A DNA stretch of 64,000 nucleotides from the NCBI GenBank assembly GCA_021234155.1, contig JAJEKV010000379.1:186001-250000 (forward strand). Reading direction: 5' to 3'. Numbering within the stretch: position 1 is the first letter of the stretch; each line of letters opens with the position of its first letter. The DNA is from Isoetes taiwanensis (taxonomy: Eukaryota; Streptophyta; Lycopodiopsida; Isoetales; Isoetaceae). The position numbers were made by a program, and so were the translations under genes. The notes below the pieces were generated by a model, which ran no database searches, was not told where the DNA came from, and saw only the letters and a program-made list of their open reading frames with translations. This document shows, piece after piece, positions 11,221 to 22,290 of this stretch.

Positions 11221-12315
11221 GAGTTACAATACCTCGGGATGTAAGGAATAAGGTTCTCATATCCTTGGGGATGCTAGTGGAAAAATGAAAAACAATTACT
11301 ATGTATCTTTTCTACAGTTAATAAAAGTTGTGTACTACTTGAGTTCCATGATATATGATTTTGTAATTTGAAGTTAAGGTGTGAGTTTATATTCCCGTGT
11401 GTGATTATATGTTAACGTCTATTCTAGTCTAAGGGCAACAAAGTTACTAAAAAAGTGAATTTAACAAAGTTACTAAAAAAGTGCAATATAAAATTTATCC
11501 CAAAATTAAGACATAATCCCAATTTAATTGAATGATGGTTAGTTGACAATGATTTCATTTCTAATATACAATATAAATGTGAGAGAAGGCACATATGTAC
11601 AAAAGAATGTATGGAATATGAGATGAACATATGAATCTCTAAAAAGCATGGTTACCAAAGCTTCAAGTTCTTAGTATATGCTAAAGGAGAAGCAAGGCGA
11701 CAGTAATGCATGCTACAAATGTGAAGAAGAAACTCCACAAACTTATAGATCCTTTTATAGGTCTATGAATAATACAATTGCTATGCTCTACTCCATGACC
11801 ATCAAAGTTTTTCAGACTTGATGGATGTATTAAAGAGTTGAAAACGTCTCTTGGTGACCTGTCCAACAATGGTCTTTATATATTCTGCATGTTTCGAAAA
11901 ATTATGGAAACCAAGACTCTGCTTGAAGGAACTCCAAAAGCAACAACATAATCCACAGAACCTTTCTTTCTTAACAATGAAGCCAACATAGGTTTTTGTA
12001 GGCAAGCATTTGAGTGGCATCATGACGACTTCCACATTTTCACTACATCTTGATTAGCATTACTTAAGAACACATCATACTGTTATCTATATTTGAAAAT
12101 GTGGAATAAACAAATTCCGCGTATCAAAAAACTCTCACTTGTGTAGCCTGCAAGCTATATACTAGATAAATCCAACAGTCTTCAATGCCCTGTAGGAGCA
12201 CGTTTGAGTCTACATCCTCCTTCATATACTAAACAGCTGTCCTAAAATTGCTTTGAATATCAACAAGGGTTTCTAATATGCTTTTATTTTCCTGCGCATA
12301 AAGTCCCAGGAGAAA
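11221..12315. other. no gene recognised
   Basis: AT-rich sequence following the DUF7869-type pseudogene, with one short direct duplication (acaaagttactaaaaaagtg near 11450 and 11463). Frames here are short and of chance composition. Part of it may be the 3' end of the upstream element. Confidence 0.45.
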
Positions 12316-13060
12316 AGATGAATTGAATTAAATTGAACTGGTTTTTAACGTCCTCAGAGATCAACTGGTCTATGGGACATAATACAATGTGTAGCAATAA
12401 ATGCCAAATAGTAGGTGCACGTAGCAGTACCAATTTTACTACCAGGATTAAAAAAACCCCACCCTTTTGGGTTTTTGAGGGAAAAACCTTAGTAGGAAAA
12501 TATATATTGCCATATAGTAATGTTTATGATGAGACTGGGCCACGTTGTATCCAATAGATTTTCTCGATGGGCTAAGACATCAAGCAAGTAGGACCCTAAG
12601 CAAGCTGGAAATGAAGTATTCATTAATTTATGCAAATGTAACTGATGATGATGAAGAAGAAGAAGAAGAAGAAGAAGAAGAAGAAGAAGAAGAAGAAGAA
12701 GAAGAAGAAGAAGAAGAAGAAGAAGAAGAAGAAGAAGAAGAAGAAGAAGAAGAAGAAGAAGATCAGAATATTGTTCTCTGATATAATGATAAGCTGAACA
12801 AAACTGGAAAGTATGCTTGAAATATGTGCCTCATCTTCCACGTCATTCGACTGACAACATACACACAATCGATTTTGGTGTAGCAAACCAACGACATGTC
12901 TCAATGCACAAATGATGAGCTCTTGTACGCATAGATGCTATTACTCTTCTTTTTTTATGACCCATAGGTGCCACTAAGTAAGCTTGTGGGCCCTGTGTAA
13001 GTGACGGGCTGACCTGCTTCTTATAATGACTCGTTTTAACTGTGCCCATGATATCTGCAT
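12316..13060 (-). mobile_element. LINE 3' end fragment with C-terminal zinc finger
   Basis: Minus-strand peptides KKRRVIASMRTRAHHLCIETCRW (about 12890-12960) and RLCVCCQSNDVEDEAHI (about 12830-12880) match in order the end of the LINE ORF2 at 42843-43088 (RKLIAVYRTGSHNHEIETGGW, CRICKAWDV) and the copy at 22595-22909. This is the CxxC...VEDE...H zinc-finger tail of plant non-LTR ORF2 proteins. Sequence at 12340-12530 aligns with 22290-22450 (shared tactacca.gattaaaaa and gaaaaaccttagtag), the 3' untranslated part. The 3' end carries gaattgaattaaattgaa near 12319. Two frames are needed, so it is decayed and 5'-truncated. Confidence 0.6.
12653..12760. repeat. (GAA)36 microsatellite
   Basis: 108 uninterrupted bases of GAA repeat, preceded by gatgatgat, inside the LINE 3' fragment. 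Frames across it give long Glu, Lys or Arg runs (or Phe on the other strand) and are not genes. Perfection over 36 units suggests recent expansion. Confidence 0.95.
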
Positions 13061-15713
13061 TCCATAGCCTCTATCGAAGACAAGTATCAACATAGGCATA
13101 GAGTTGTCCCAGCTCTGTTGGCATAGATACTAGGATACAATTTTGATCCTGGACCCCCCATTTCCTAAGCCAGTTAAAGCGCTTCTCTTTCCAACAAAGC
13201 TTCAGCCTCGTAGCCCCAAGATTTTTTGTAGAGCCAAATTAGGTAAGTATTCTACATCTATATTCTTGATTTTTTGAATATATAAGAGATGTCATTTGCG
13301 TGTTGCCGGACCAAAGGAACAAGGTCTTTGTCACAAGACGGAGGGTTGCCCTCCATGGCGGAGGGGTGAAGTGGCTTAAATCATAGTTCAAAGTCATATT
13401 TTGACAATCAATTCAAAACCATAACCCCGAACATTTAGAACCGAAATCCTCAGAGCCAATGAACTACCTTTATCTTCCAAAATGCGGCTAAAGAGTTTAG
13501 CAACTTTGTGAAATAAAGAACACACGAATTTCAGAACTATAAAATATACGGGCTATTTGGGAAAATATTTAAAATTTAAGGGTATTTTGGGAATTTAAAA
13601 AATATGAAGGGCTTTTTTGGGAATTAAGTCAAGGAAGGGAGCCCCGAGAAATCGGTGCAGCCCAAAGATAAGGCAACACTTGTTAAACACATTATACTTC
13701 TAAACAATCTTGTTTATTTCAAGAACCATGTACATAATGAGACTAGAGAATGCCAAACTTTTTAAAATGAGTTATGGTGAGGAATGATAAGATTGGACGT
13801 TCCAAAACGCGTTTAAGAATAAGAATAAAGAGCCAATATTGGCACACATATTTAAGCAATTTGTCGATTACTTTATCGATAATGATAGAGGTCCAATGCA
13901 TTTTGCTTAGCTTAGGCATTCATGTTGTGAATAATAGCATATTCTTCAAGTACTATACTGGAATGTACACTTCCAAAATCTAAATCGGTTGTGATCACTC
14001 TAGAAGAGAAAAAGACATACAAAAATAAACTGCTACTATAGGTCTAAAATACGACAGAGAATTCTCACCACTGTAACATGTGGAATAGGGAACAGTTTGA
14101 CAACCACAGTACCAAGGACCACAGCATATCAGAATATCCAGCATATGCTTAGGATATGCTGAAAACCCACATGAGCAAGGGTTTGGCTCTAGATAGCAAC
14201 TATAGTAGATCTGTAACTGCAACTATGGCTGAAACTGTCACCGTACTTATAAACTGTTGCTATACCTATAGCTATAACTACCTGATTGCATCTGTAGATA
14301 CCATGACACAAACAAAACTTGCAGCTGTAACACCAACCGCAACTGTGCAAACCAAGTGGAATATAATCTACAGTTAAGAAGTGCTCAATGTTAACTTCCA
14401 CTGTGCAAATACAGTTGCATTTGACGAACCAATTAGCAACTGCAATCCAAGGAGCTTGATATGTTAGATGAATGTAACAAAATAAGAACTACACTATACA
14501 ATATCATGAAATGCTATGATTGTGAAGGAAAGACAAGGACAGAAGCGTAAGCACCTACTAGCTCCTAGAGAGTGAACTGACTAGAATGAGGCGTGACTAT
14601 AGCTAATATAGAGTGCCATGTCAGCAACAAGTGATGACTCAACATGCACAGTCATCATAATACTCTAACATCCCCCCTGATGACGTGCATGGCTGAAAAA
14701 AACAAAACTATAAATCCTAGAACTAACATCCCCCCTGAGATGTTAGATGTCCTAAAATTCAGCATATAAATCAAGCTTAACCACGTAAGTAACCATGGGT
14801 GCCACTGGAACTTGGTTTTAAACCATATTTTTCTGCCTCTGTACCATTCTCTTTTCTTGTCAACATAGGAATCCTTCATAACCAATTTCTGTGTGATATA
14901 GAAAAGCATGTAGAAGTCTCTGTGTGTAAACTTAGTTGTACATGACATGTGAGACTGCCATTCTAGATATTTATCAACAGAAAACTTGTAATTATCCTTG
15001 GAATCATTGCTGATATAACACCAAAATTCACAAAACTGTCCTGCTATGACTTGTGACCATGTAGCCATTCTCTTGCTTCCCTATATGTTGAAAATTTTGC
15101 CCATTGGGAGTCCGTTGTTATGCATGGATCATTTTTGTCACTAACGACAAGGCTTGACCACTTATGCTTTGATTGATCTAGAAGTGCAAACTAAATGTGA
15201 CATGGTTGTAAGATCTACCTTGATGATTGTGAGTGCGGATGAAGGCGATACCAGTCATTTCTCTCAATACTTTGAGCAGATTTGGAGTCACCTGCTGTTC
15301 TAAGTAGTTCAAGGGCTGCATCTATCAATGCTGCTGGCCTCGAGCAAGGAGCGAGCACCAATTTCCCGGTTCTGAGTCCCTCTCCGACCAGGGGCAGCAG
15401 GCATTTCTGACCTATGATGGGTTTGGGCGAGTCATTGGCATATTAATGCGGGTTTGTGAGATTGAATTCTCTTAGTCTAAAAATTATCTTACATAAGGCT
15501 TAAGGCGGAGGATAAGCTGAATAGTAGGGCACAACGGCAATGTTTTAACTTCTTTTCTTCTTGCCCGTCCATGGGGCATTTTTTTTTAAGTGTGCTTACT
15601 TTTTTAAAAGCTTTTTATTAGAGGACATTATACAACATGTACAACTTTTTATTGTAAAAGACATTCTAGGGCATTCTAGAATGATGTCTATGGATTTCAT
15701 TATAATGTTTATA
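13061..15713. other. no gene recognised; one shared short repeat
   Basis: AT-rich sequence with short frames only. The segment near 14160-14190 (aaacccacatgagcaaggg then tttggctc) resembles 21784-21815 (aaacccacataaacaaggg then tttgccc), so a short dispersed repeat is present here. 14190-14400 is rich in imperfect gtaactgcaactat units. A minus-strand 137-codon frame at 14655-15068 has no recognisable domain. Confidence 0.4.
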
Positions 15714-16031
15714 TAATCCCCTTAAACCCCCTTTGGTTTGGGTGCATATTCACACGGGGTTACTCCGGAACCTTGAGATTTTGTCGGATGGGCATATTTG
15801 CCCTTTATTCCAAGATCTGGACCGTACATAGCGATCCTCGTTTGTGGGGTATGCATGTACAAGTTTTTATATACTGTATATTAAGGTTTGCAAAATACTA
15901 TAAGATTTGAGTGAATGTACTTAATGGTGTTAATTTTGTACATGTATTGTAAATATATTTTTGGGGCTCTCGCTGCCCTACGTAACCCCCCGTGTGAATA
16001 TGCACCCAAACCAAAGGGGGTTTAAGGGGGA
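15714..16031. mobile_element. MITE-like palindromic element, copy 2
   Basis: The left arm, about 15714-15764 (tttggtttgggtgcatattc, then cacacggggttac), is the reverse complement of the right arm, about 15982-16031 (gtaaccccccgtgtg, then aatatgcacccaaaccaaa). The roughly 215-bp interior is homologous to the interior of the element at 52296-52898 (both have tttgtggggtatgca and gggctctcgctgccctacg). The right arm continues past 16031 like copy 1, so the left side here is truncated. No protein is encoded, which fits a non-autonomous inverted-repeat element. Confidence 0.75.
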
Positions 16032-16099
16032 TTTTAATTTAAATGTGTTAAATGCAATGGTTTGTGTTAATTGTGTGTTAATTGTTATATTAAAAAAAA

Positions 16100-17120
16100 T
16101 TTTGGGCCCTTCGGGCCCTAATACAAGCCTTCGGGCACTAAGGATGGCATATATGCATGTAGCAATTTTAGAAACACATGCACGTAACAACTTTAGAAAC
16201 ACTTAAGCATGTAATCCAATTTCAAAAGACAAGTCTAGAATGGCATACATACATAATTTGATTCCTCAAAACAATAAGTTAAGCACAATATAAAGAGTCA
16301 ATTTTTACATGTGTGCAATTTAAGTGTTTTTTCTTCAATGCGCAACCTGCAACCATGGTAGTCCATCTAAACCCATCTGAACCCATCCCTTTCCGGCATC
16401 TGCTGAGAAATAATTTAAGCTTTTTTAAGCTCTCCATGCATGCCTGGCATATGTATAACTGTGGCATTTCAGAAAATCAAATCATGACCAAGCATTTCAG
16501 CTCAATTGCGTTGAGGAGAAATTCATGTTGAGCATATCCTGCAAGAATCACATTCTATGATACCCAATCCTTCTCGGCCATTTTTTCAAAAAGTCTTTCT
16601 TTGGGTCGGGATTATGAAGCCTAAGATCTAAACTATAGTTTCCAGTCCTATTGTCCAAACAAAGTGCAAAAATATAGTGCGGATATGTTTTTGCTACACA
16701 GGTCTGTATCACCCATGCGAATATCTCCCAAAACTATAAATGATTTAGATTTGACGATTAGGGTAAGAATTTTTTACCTACGCCCTTCGCTATCCATGAA
16801 TCTCATCATAAAAAGCACAATACATGGGACTATGAAGAAAGACATTACACCAGCGGCTAGTATTGATCTTTGATGGTCGATACCACTGACCTTGGATAAC
16901 ACATCCGTGCACCCATTGTTGAAGAATTTGTGGCACGAAATACAAAACGGAGTTATACCATTCATTTGAAAGAAGACATAGCACCATGTAAAAAAAGGAA
17001 GAATAACTAGTTTCATATGCAAGGCAATTTGTTAACAACTATGTAAAAATCCATTATGAAATATTTATTCAACTGTTTTCATATGCAAGGCAGGTTAGAA
17101 AAGGCTATATCGCACTTTAC
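16100..17120. other. no gene recognised
   Basis: AT-rich with short direct duplications such as tttcatatgcaaggca (near 17010 and 17075). Just right of the MITE, 16095-16145 has two small hairpins (gggcccttcgggccc and cttcgggc). Nothing else is supportable. Confidence 0.45.
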
Positions 17121-17123
17121 CTG

Positions 17124-17215
17124 TTGCAATATTTGAAGCCCAAGTCCTACAATTAAGGCATGCTTCATCTCAAATCGAGACCACTTTGGACCTTGAAGCT
17201 GCGGTTTACCGCGGA
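17124..17215. repeat. local direct duplication, copy a
   Basis: ttgcaatatttgaagcccaa and the following 70 bases, including tttggaccttgaagctgcggttt, recur at 17641-17740 with a few indels, 517 bp downstream. The copies flank the F-box-like fragment, so part of that fragment has been duplicated. Confidence 0.8.
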
Positions 17216-17269
17216 GGTGCGTCAATCGGCGCACTTATCCAGCGTCAATGAGTGTAAGGAGTTAGCAAA

Positions 17270-17690
17270 CGCCCCGGCTAAAGCATCAAGGTCCTCGTCG
17301 GTAACCTCCATACGACGAAGATGAATGGGTGAAGGGCGAGGAAAGCACCATATTGTTTTCGTCTTTGCAACAAGCTACGAAATCCAAGGTCTAACATATC
17401 CACCCGGTTTCTTACAATCGGATCAAAATCATAAGGCCTAGGCTTTCCCTTAATCTTGAAACTCTTTAGATTTCTAAAGCGTTTCACAAGGGCGAAGCAT
17501 TCACGAGAATAAGACGAAACCTTTGTAACATGCTTACAGTGCGGGCATCGATATTATGCCATTGGAGGCACACACGGGAAAGCAAACACTTCGATCTAAT
17601 GGATCATCGGATGTTCAAATACACATTCCAAAATTTCATCGTTGCAATATTTGAAGCCCAAGTCCTACAATTGAGGCATGCTTCACCCCT
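17270..17690 (-). pseudogene. fragment resembling the N-terminus of a TIR1/COI1-type F-box LRR protein
   Basis: On the minus strand, peptides in order are DEILECVFEHP (about 17640), then CLQWHNIDARTVSM (about 17555, another frame), then VKRFRNLKSFKIKGKPRPYDFDPI (about 17410-17490). This is the order in the auxin and jasmonate receptors: an F-box core (EVLE.VF), a VC..W..I segment, then RRFP.LRSL.LKGKP...FNL. Those receptors are SCF ubiquitin-ligase adaptors in the nucleus, but only this N-terminal strip survives, without the leucine-rich repeats, and it spans at least two frames. It is a pseudogene fragment, perhaps carried by a transposon. The match rests on motif order recalled from the family, not on an alignment. 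Confidence 0.45.
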
Positions 17691-17740
17691 CCCTCCAACA
17701 AATCCGGATCACCTTTGGACCTTGAGCTGCGGTTTTGCAG
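17641..17740. repeat. local direct duplication, copy b
   Basis: The second copy of the unit at 17124-17215. It differs by cctccctccaacaaatccgga inserted or replaced in the middle. Confidence 0.8.
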
Positions 17741-18099
17741 GGTGCACCATAAGAGGCCTTAACTGGCTCTTACGCAATGATGTCCTTAACCAATTGGGCG
17801 GGTTGCCCTACTAAAGCTGTAGCTCGAATAGTTTTTGGTCGGGTGGAATGCCTACACTGCTGTGGAAGCCATAGCAAGGATAAAACTGCCGGAAATCCCC
17901 TAAATCCCCTTCACCGTGTATCTCTCCTCTAAATCCCCTTCACTCCACGAACCCTAAAGTTGAACCCTAAAGTTCAATGCCTCGTTGCTTGCATGGCCTT
18001 CACAAAATTAAATTAATTAAGTTTTTAAGGAACAAAAACATGCAAGGCAAAACCATTGCAAAACCATAGATAAAATGCCATTCAAATATATGAATCCAG

Positions 18100-18230
18100 T
18101 GTGCACTCTAGATATACTGATTAGTATGCCTCGTGTAATACGTCCATGAAATCATGTAAAAACCATGCCAAAAAGCGTATAAAATCACACAAAAAACCCC
18201 CTGTTATAATGCTACATATTTGTGGATAAG
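18100..18230. repeat. dispersed repeat, first copy (second at 53846-53985)
   Basis: The stretch from gtgcactctagat through aaaaaccccctgttat and aatgctacatatt is homologous over about 130 bp to 53846-53985, with a central part rich in gaaatcat and aaaagcgt. Non-coding; probably a small transposon end or a solo repeat. Confidence 0.75.
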
Positions 18231-18299
18231 TTCAGGCTAGAGGAATCTATTGCATGGCATATTCAATTTTTGTTCAATCAATATGGCATCATAACTGTT

Positions 18300-19440
18300 A
18301 GCAATATATTGTTCCGTATTCAACTTACCAAGTAATTATACTTGGCAAAGATCAATGCTTTGACCAATGGTTCGCCTAAGAAGGCATTTAAAATGGTTGT
18401 TTTAACATTTGGATTAGATGCCTCTGGTTTGTATTTAGACTTCCTAAAGCACTTGCTCTCTCTTCTTGCATTATGATACAATATAACACCATTTCTTAAC
18501 ATTAGAAGGACCATGGCTTGATCATGTTCTAGAAACCACGAATCTCTTTTGCAATGGACACCCTAGGACAATAAACTCAAGAAGTGGGCAATCAATAATT
18601 TCATTAAAACACATCAATATCAATATATTGCAACGAAGATAATAGTAAATATCTTCCTAGTGTAGCATATTGTCAAAAAAGGTGAGTCTATTGTAAATTT
18701 CGAACATCATGTCTCTTTATATCATTTTGACATCCCTCGACTCAGCATTAGGCAAAAACTTACCTAACATCTTTTATAGATTAGTCATATTTCCTATTGC
18801 TACCTTCATTATGAAATTAGAGATACATTTAGAAGCAATCATTATCTCGATTCTACTATAAATCCAAGTCTATACATTTAAGTAATAAAACCATTGTGAT
18901 ATAAGAAACGTAAGTAGCTTCGTTGGAATCCACATATCCTTGAGAGATGACATGTAGGATAATACTTTCTTTGCTATTTTTGAGAAGTGTCAATTAAATA
19001 GCCAAGAGATGGGTAAGACCCTATGTTTAAGATGCAAATAAAATTAGATAAACGGCAGTGTCAAAAGTTGCTTGCCATCCCTTGGACTCAAACATCTCAA
19101 ATATTATTACCATAAACAATGGGCATGTACCAACACTAATGTCCCTTTCTATACTAATGCCCAGGATCTCTACAACATGAAACACAAACTTGACAAAATT
19201 GAAAATTTGCAAGTATATCATTAGATAAATTGGAAAGATGTCCAAACACAAAAGGAGTATAAAGATTGAGGTTTAGCAGATGTGATCAGACACCTGCCTC
19301 TACGATCCTTGGAGATTTGGTCAGCTAGAATTGTATAAATTATTCCAAAATTGCCCAACTTTACACTCTGCTTGAGGTAAATTTACTCCACTTTGCAGAG
19401 CTCCTCTCCCCCTTTGTGTGGCTCCCCCTTATTTAGATCT
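18300..19440 (-). other. possible decayed upstream part of a gag region
   Basis: Minus-strand frames of 60-75 codons (18320-18514, 19027-19251) lie beside the zinc-knuckle fragment, but I cannot connect them to it by frame. No domain is recognised. Otherwise AT-rich with nothing supportable. Confidence 0.25.
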
Positions 19441-19443
19441 TGC

Positions 19444-19653
19444 TCAACCTCTACCAGCTCTTCCTTTTAGAGTTGGGTATTCAACTACCATGTGACCTCT
19501 TCCACCACAAGTGTAGCAACTAGTTTCTTTATTAAGTTTAGGATAAGACCATTTCAAATGATCCATTTCATGACAGTAATAGCAGCAAAAGCAAGGCCCA
19601 AATCTCCGAACAAAAATGGGATGTTGCCCATACCTTGAAAATGCATTAGCCAT
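19444..19653 (-). mobile_element. gag-like zinc-knuckle fragment
   Basis: A 69-codon minus-strand frame contains two CCHC-like boxes, CYYCHEMDHLKWSY and CYTCGGRGHMVVEY, followed by a basic, glycine-rich tail. Spacing (C-x2-C-x4-H-x4) is that of retrotransposon nucleocapsid knuckles. In both boxes the fourth ligand, normally Cys, is Tyr, so neither should bind zinc normally. Protease, integrase and RT are absent nearby, so this is a remnant of a Copia- or Ty3-type gag. A cellular zinc-knuckle protein is a less likely alternative. Confidence 0.5.
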
Positions 19654-20119
19654 TGCTAGGATCTGAGCCTGCCTCTACTGATAGTCCTTACTGCTGCATC
19701 AAGGTCTGCATAGATGATGTCGAGTTTTTGCAGTTCGTGACATCAAGAGCCAGATAGTTCCATCACCTATCCAATCCAAACTGTGCTTTCCGCTGAGCAA
19801 TGTGCTAGGCTGAAAAAATGAGATCAGAAGGGCCGCTGCGACGAGGGGCTAGAATAGAAGGGCCTTCTCTGCATCGTTCATAGCTTCAATGAGGTGCCCA
19901 AGTGCCAAAGGAGAAATCAGTTGCACAGCCCATGCCAATGACAAAAATATTGGGGCATGACATACAATGCACCACTCACACCCATTAAAACAGCAACTTC
20001 TAATCATATGCACCTTCCCTTCTCACAATCAGAGGGTTTGCCCGACGGACAACCCAATCATTAATGTTTTTCAGGCCAGTTTGAGGGTGGTTTAAAGCCA
20101 TGAGTATAACCTTTTCCAA

Positions 20120-21250
20120 ATGCAATAGTGGAACAGATAACCAATTCATGCAGCTTGGAGGAATGGCACACGTTTCTCAATCTGCATCACTACAGATTTT
20201 GCAAGCATTAAGATAGAACATCCACACAACATCATCAGGTTCAATTGGCATCTTATTTATAAAATCTTTTGCCTCATCTACCAGCCCAGACCTTCCAAGA
20301 AGATCGACCATGCAGACATAGTGCTCTATTGACGTGGTCATGACATAGTCTTTTGTGAGAAGGAAAACTAGTGAACACGTTCTGTAAGCAGACCTGTATG
20401 GCTACATGCAGTTAAAACATAAAGAAATGAGACCTCGTTGGGTCTGATGCCAGCCTTCTGCACTTGTCCAAAGAAATAAAGAGTAGAACCATACCCATGA
20501 CTTGCATATCCTGCTAACATGGTCGTCCATGAGATGACGTTTTTTTGATGCATATTGTTGAAAACCTGAAATGCATCATCAACATTGCCACTTTTTGTGC
20601 ACATATTTATTAGTAAATTCTTCAAAATTACATTTTGCAGAAAACCATGGTCAATAATATAGTTATGAATTGACTTTCCCAGTACCATAGTTGCCTTGGT
20701 GGCACATGTAGTGAGAATAGAGACAAAAGTGGCCAGACACAGACATGGATCACCTTTCCCTGGTGAAGAAGAGAACACTGAGTCAAAATGGCCAAAAATG
20801 CAATCTCATCTGGTTGCATAACTTTCATTTTCATTTCCCAGAACAACCAAATAGATTCTTTTGCATATCCTACCCAGCATGGCAATAAATCAAGGAAGTC
20901 CATGAGATCACATTCCTTTGTTTCATTCTGTTGAAAAAATCACAACCAGCCTCTAAGCAACCATGTCTAGCATACATACACATAATGGCTGCAACGGTAA
21001 TATCTAGCTCAAATTTCTTGTAAAGAAGATAAGCATGAAATATCTTGCCTATAGTTATGTTAGATAAGTTGGAACAGGAATCAACAATTCTAAACAGACC
21101 AACCCTGTTTGGCACAATACCTTGCACTTGTATCTGTTTGATGAGCTGCATAACCTGTTTGTGAAGTCCACATTGTGCATATCCTGCTATTATCCGATAT
21201 GGTATCAAATTTGTGGCCTGGTGGAATGATCGAAGAGCATCCCGCACAAA
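20120..21250 (-). pseudogene. PPR protein (PLS/E class) pseudogene
   Basis: Minus-strand blocks carry PPR helical repeats: LIPYRIIAGYAQCGLHKQVM (about 21180), MYARHGCLEAGCDFFNRMKQ (about 20940), MCTKSGNVDDAFQVFNNMHQ then KNVISWTTMLAGYASHGYGS (about 20510-20600), and GIRPNEVSFLYVLTACSHTG (about 20410-20450). The block at 20200-20340 continues as HYVCMVDLLGRSGLVDEAKD and MPIEPDDVVW, the end of the repeat tract and E motif. Such proteins bind organellar RNA, often for C-to-U editing. The blocks sit in different frames (a shift near 20760-20890, others near 20360 and 20900), the N-terminus is missing and no DYW domain is seen, so it is a truncated pseudogene. Confidence 0.75.
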
Positions 21251-21259
21251 AATTAGTTA

Positions 21260-21740
21260 TTATAGCTGGACCCAATATTTCCTGCGGTGCAAAATGGAAG
21301 TTTAGCAAGATCACCCACTAATTCTTTTGCCCAGAACTCTTAGAAGATATGGATGCATCGTGCCACTGCAAAGCCAAAAAAATGCAGGGAACAGAGGCCC
21401 TTTTCGTATGCAAAAGAAGAAACCGATAGCTCTGCTTCAAAAAATTTTTAAAAAACAGGGGAAATTTGCAGGCCGAGACTCAAAACCTACAGACCAATTT
21501 CGGGCTCTTAGGGCTCTGCTTTGCAAATTTTAAGGTCAACCGTGGACTATGAAAAAATCCGGTTCTGGTCCTGCTTCCTTTAGATGCAAGCTCTACTTGC
21601 TCAGAACTGCCTGCAGCAATCACGATTCTTCAACTCAGATTGCCCAGAGCAGGCCTCTCCGGTTAGCCAGTTTCAAGAGTGGCTGCCCAACAACGAAAAC
21701 GACCGAGCATTTACAGCCAATAACGGGTTTTAGCAGTCAT
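21260..21740. other. no gene recognised
   Basis: Higher GC than its surroundings. The plus-strand frames 21327-21533 and 21549-21797 lack any recognisable motif. This may be the lost 5' part of the PPR pseudogene or unrelated sequence. Confidence 0.35.
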
Positions 21741-21799
21741 AGGCATATTCCAAGCATATACTGGCATATACCTATAATATGCCACAAACCCACATAAAC

Positions 21800-22260
21800 A
21801 AGGGTTTGCCCCCTTAGGGGCAACCCAAAAAAACCGGTTTCTTGCAAGAGAATAGAATATGGCACTCTGATTTGACTTCCAGAGTAGAAGATAAGAATGA
21901 TTTTTGTACACGTTCAAGACTCTCCCAAGTACTAACATTGATAACTGGACCCCAATACACCAGATAATAAGATCGTTCAACCAATGAGCGAAACAAATGC
22001 GCCTTATGAGACCAGTCATATAAATCAGCTTTAAAGAGTTATTCAACATAGCATACAATGCCTTCCATCCAGCAGTAACTCTTTTTGAATACAACAATCC
22101 CAATTCATACTAGTAGTAAAGTCAATGCCCAAATACTTGTACTCATGCAGTGCTTCTATAGGTTGCCCTTGATAATGGAACATTGGTATGTCATTTCTGG
22201 GGAAGGAGGAGATAACCAAAATCTTTATCTTTTGTAAATTAACTTGCATACTAGTAATTT
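21800..22260 (-). mobile_element. LINE fragment, end of RT and connector region
   Basis: Minus-strand order: VNLQKIKILVISSFPRND and YQGQPIEALHEYKYLGIDF (22050-22250), then RVTAGWKALYAMLNN (about 22070), LVERSYYLVYWGPVINVSTW (about 21950) and ERVQKSFLS. This is the usual sequence after the YADD box in non-LTR reverse transcriptases (K-hinge, YLG, then LF..LV...LYG...W). At least three frames are used. It ends on its 3' side near the dispersed aaacccacat..caaggg motif. Confidence 0.65.
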
Positions 22261-22261
22261 G

Positions 22262-22290
22262 ACAAAATAGAATAGAATAGAATAGAATAT
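22262..22290. repeat. (AATAG)n pentanucleotide tail
   Basis: About five consecutive aatag units sit exactly at the 3' end of the minus-strand LINE that follows. On the LINE strand it reads (CTATT)n. A tail of short tandem repeats rather than poly(A) is typical of some LINE clades. Confidence 0.7.

Noticed and set aside
12545-12904. Plus-strand poly-Glu and minus-strand poly-Phe frames
   Set aside because: Products of the (GAA)36 microsatellite; no coding context beyond the repeat.
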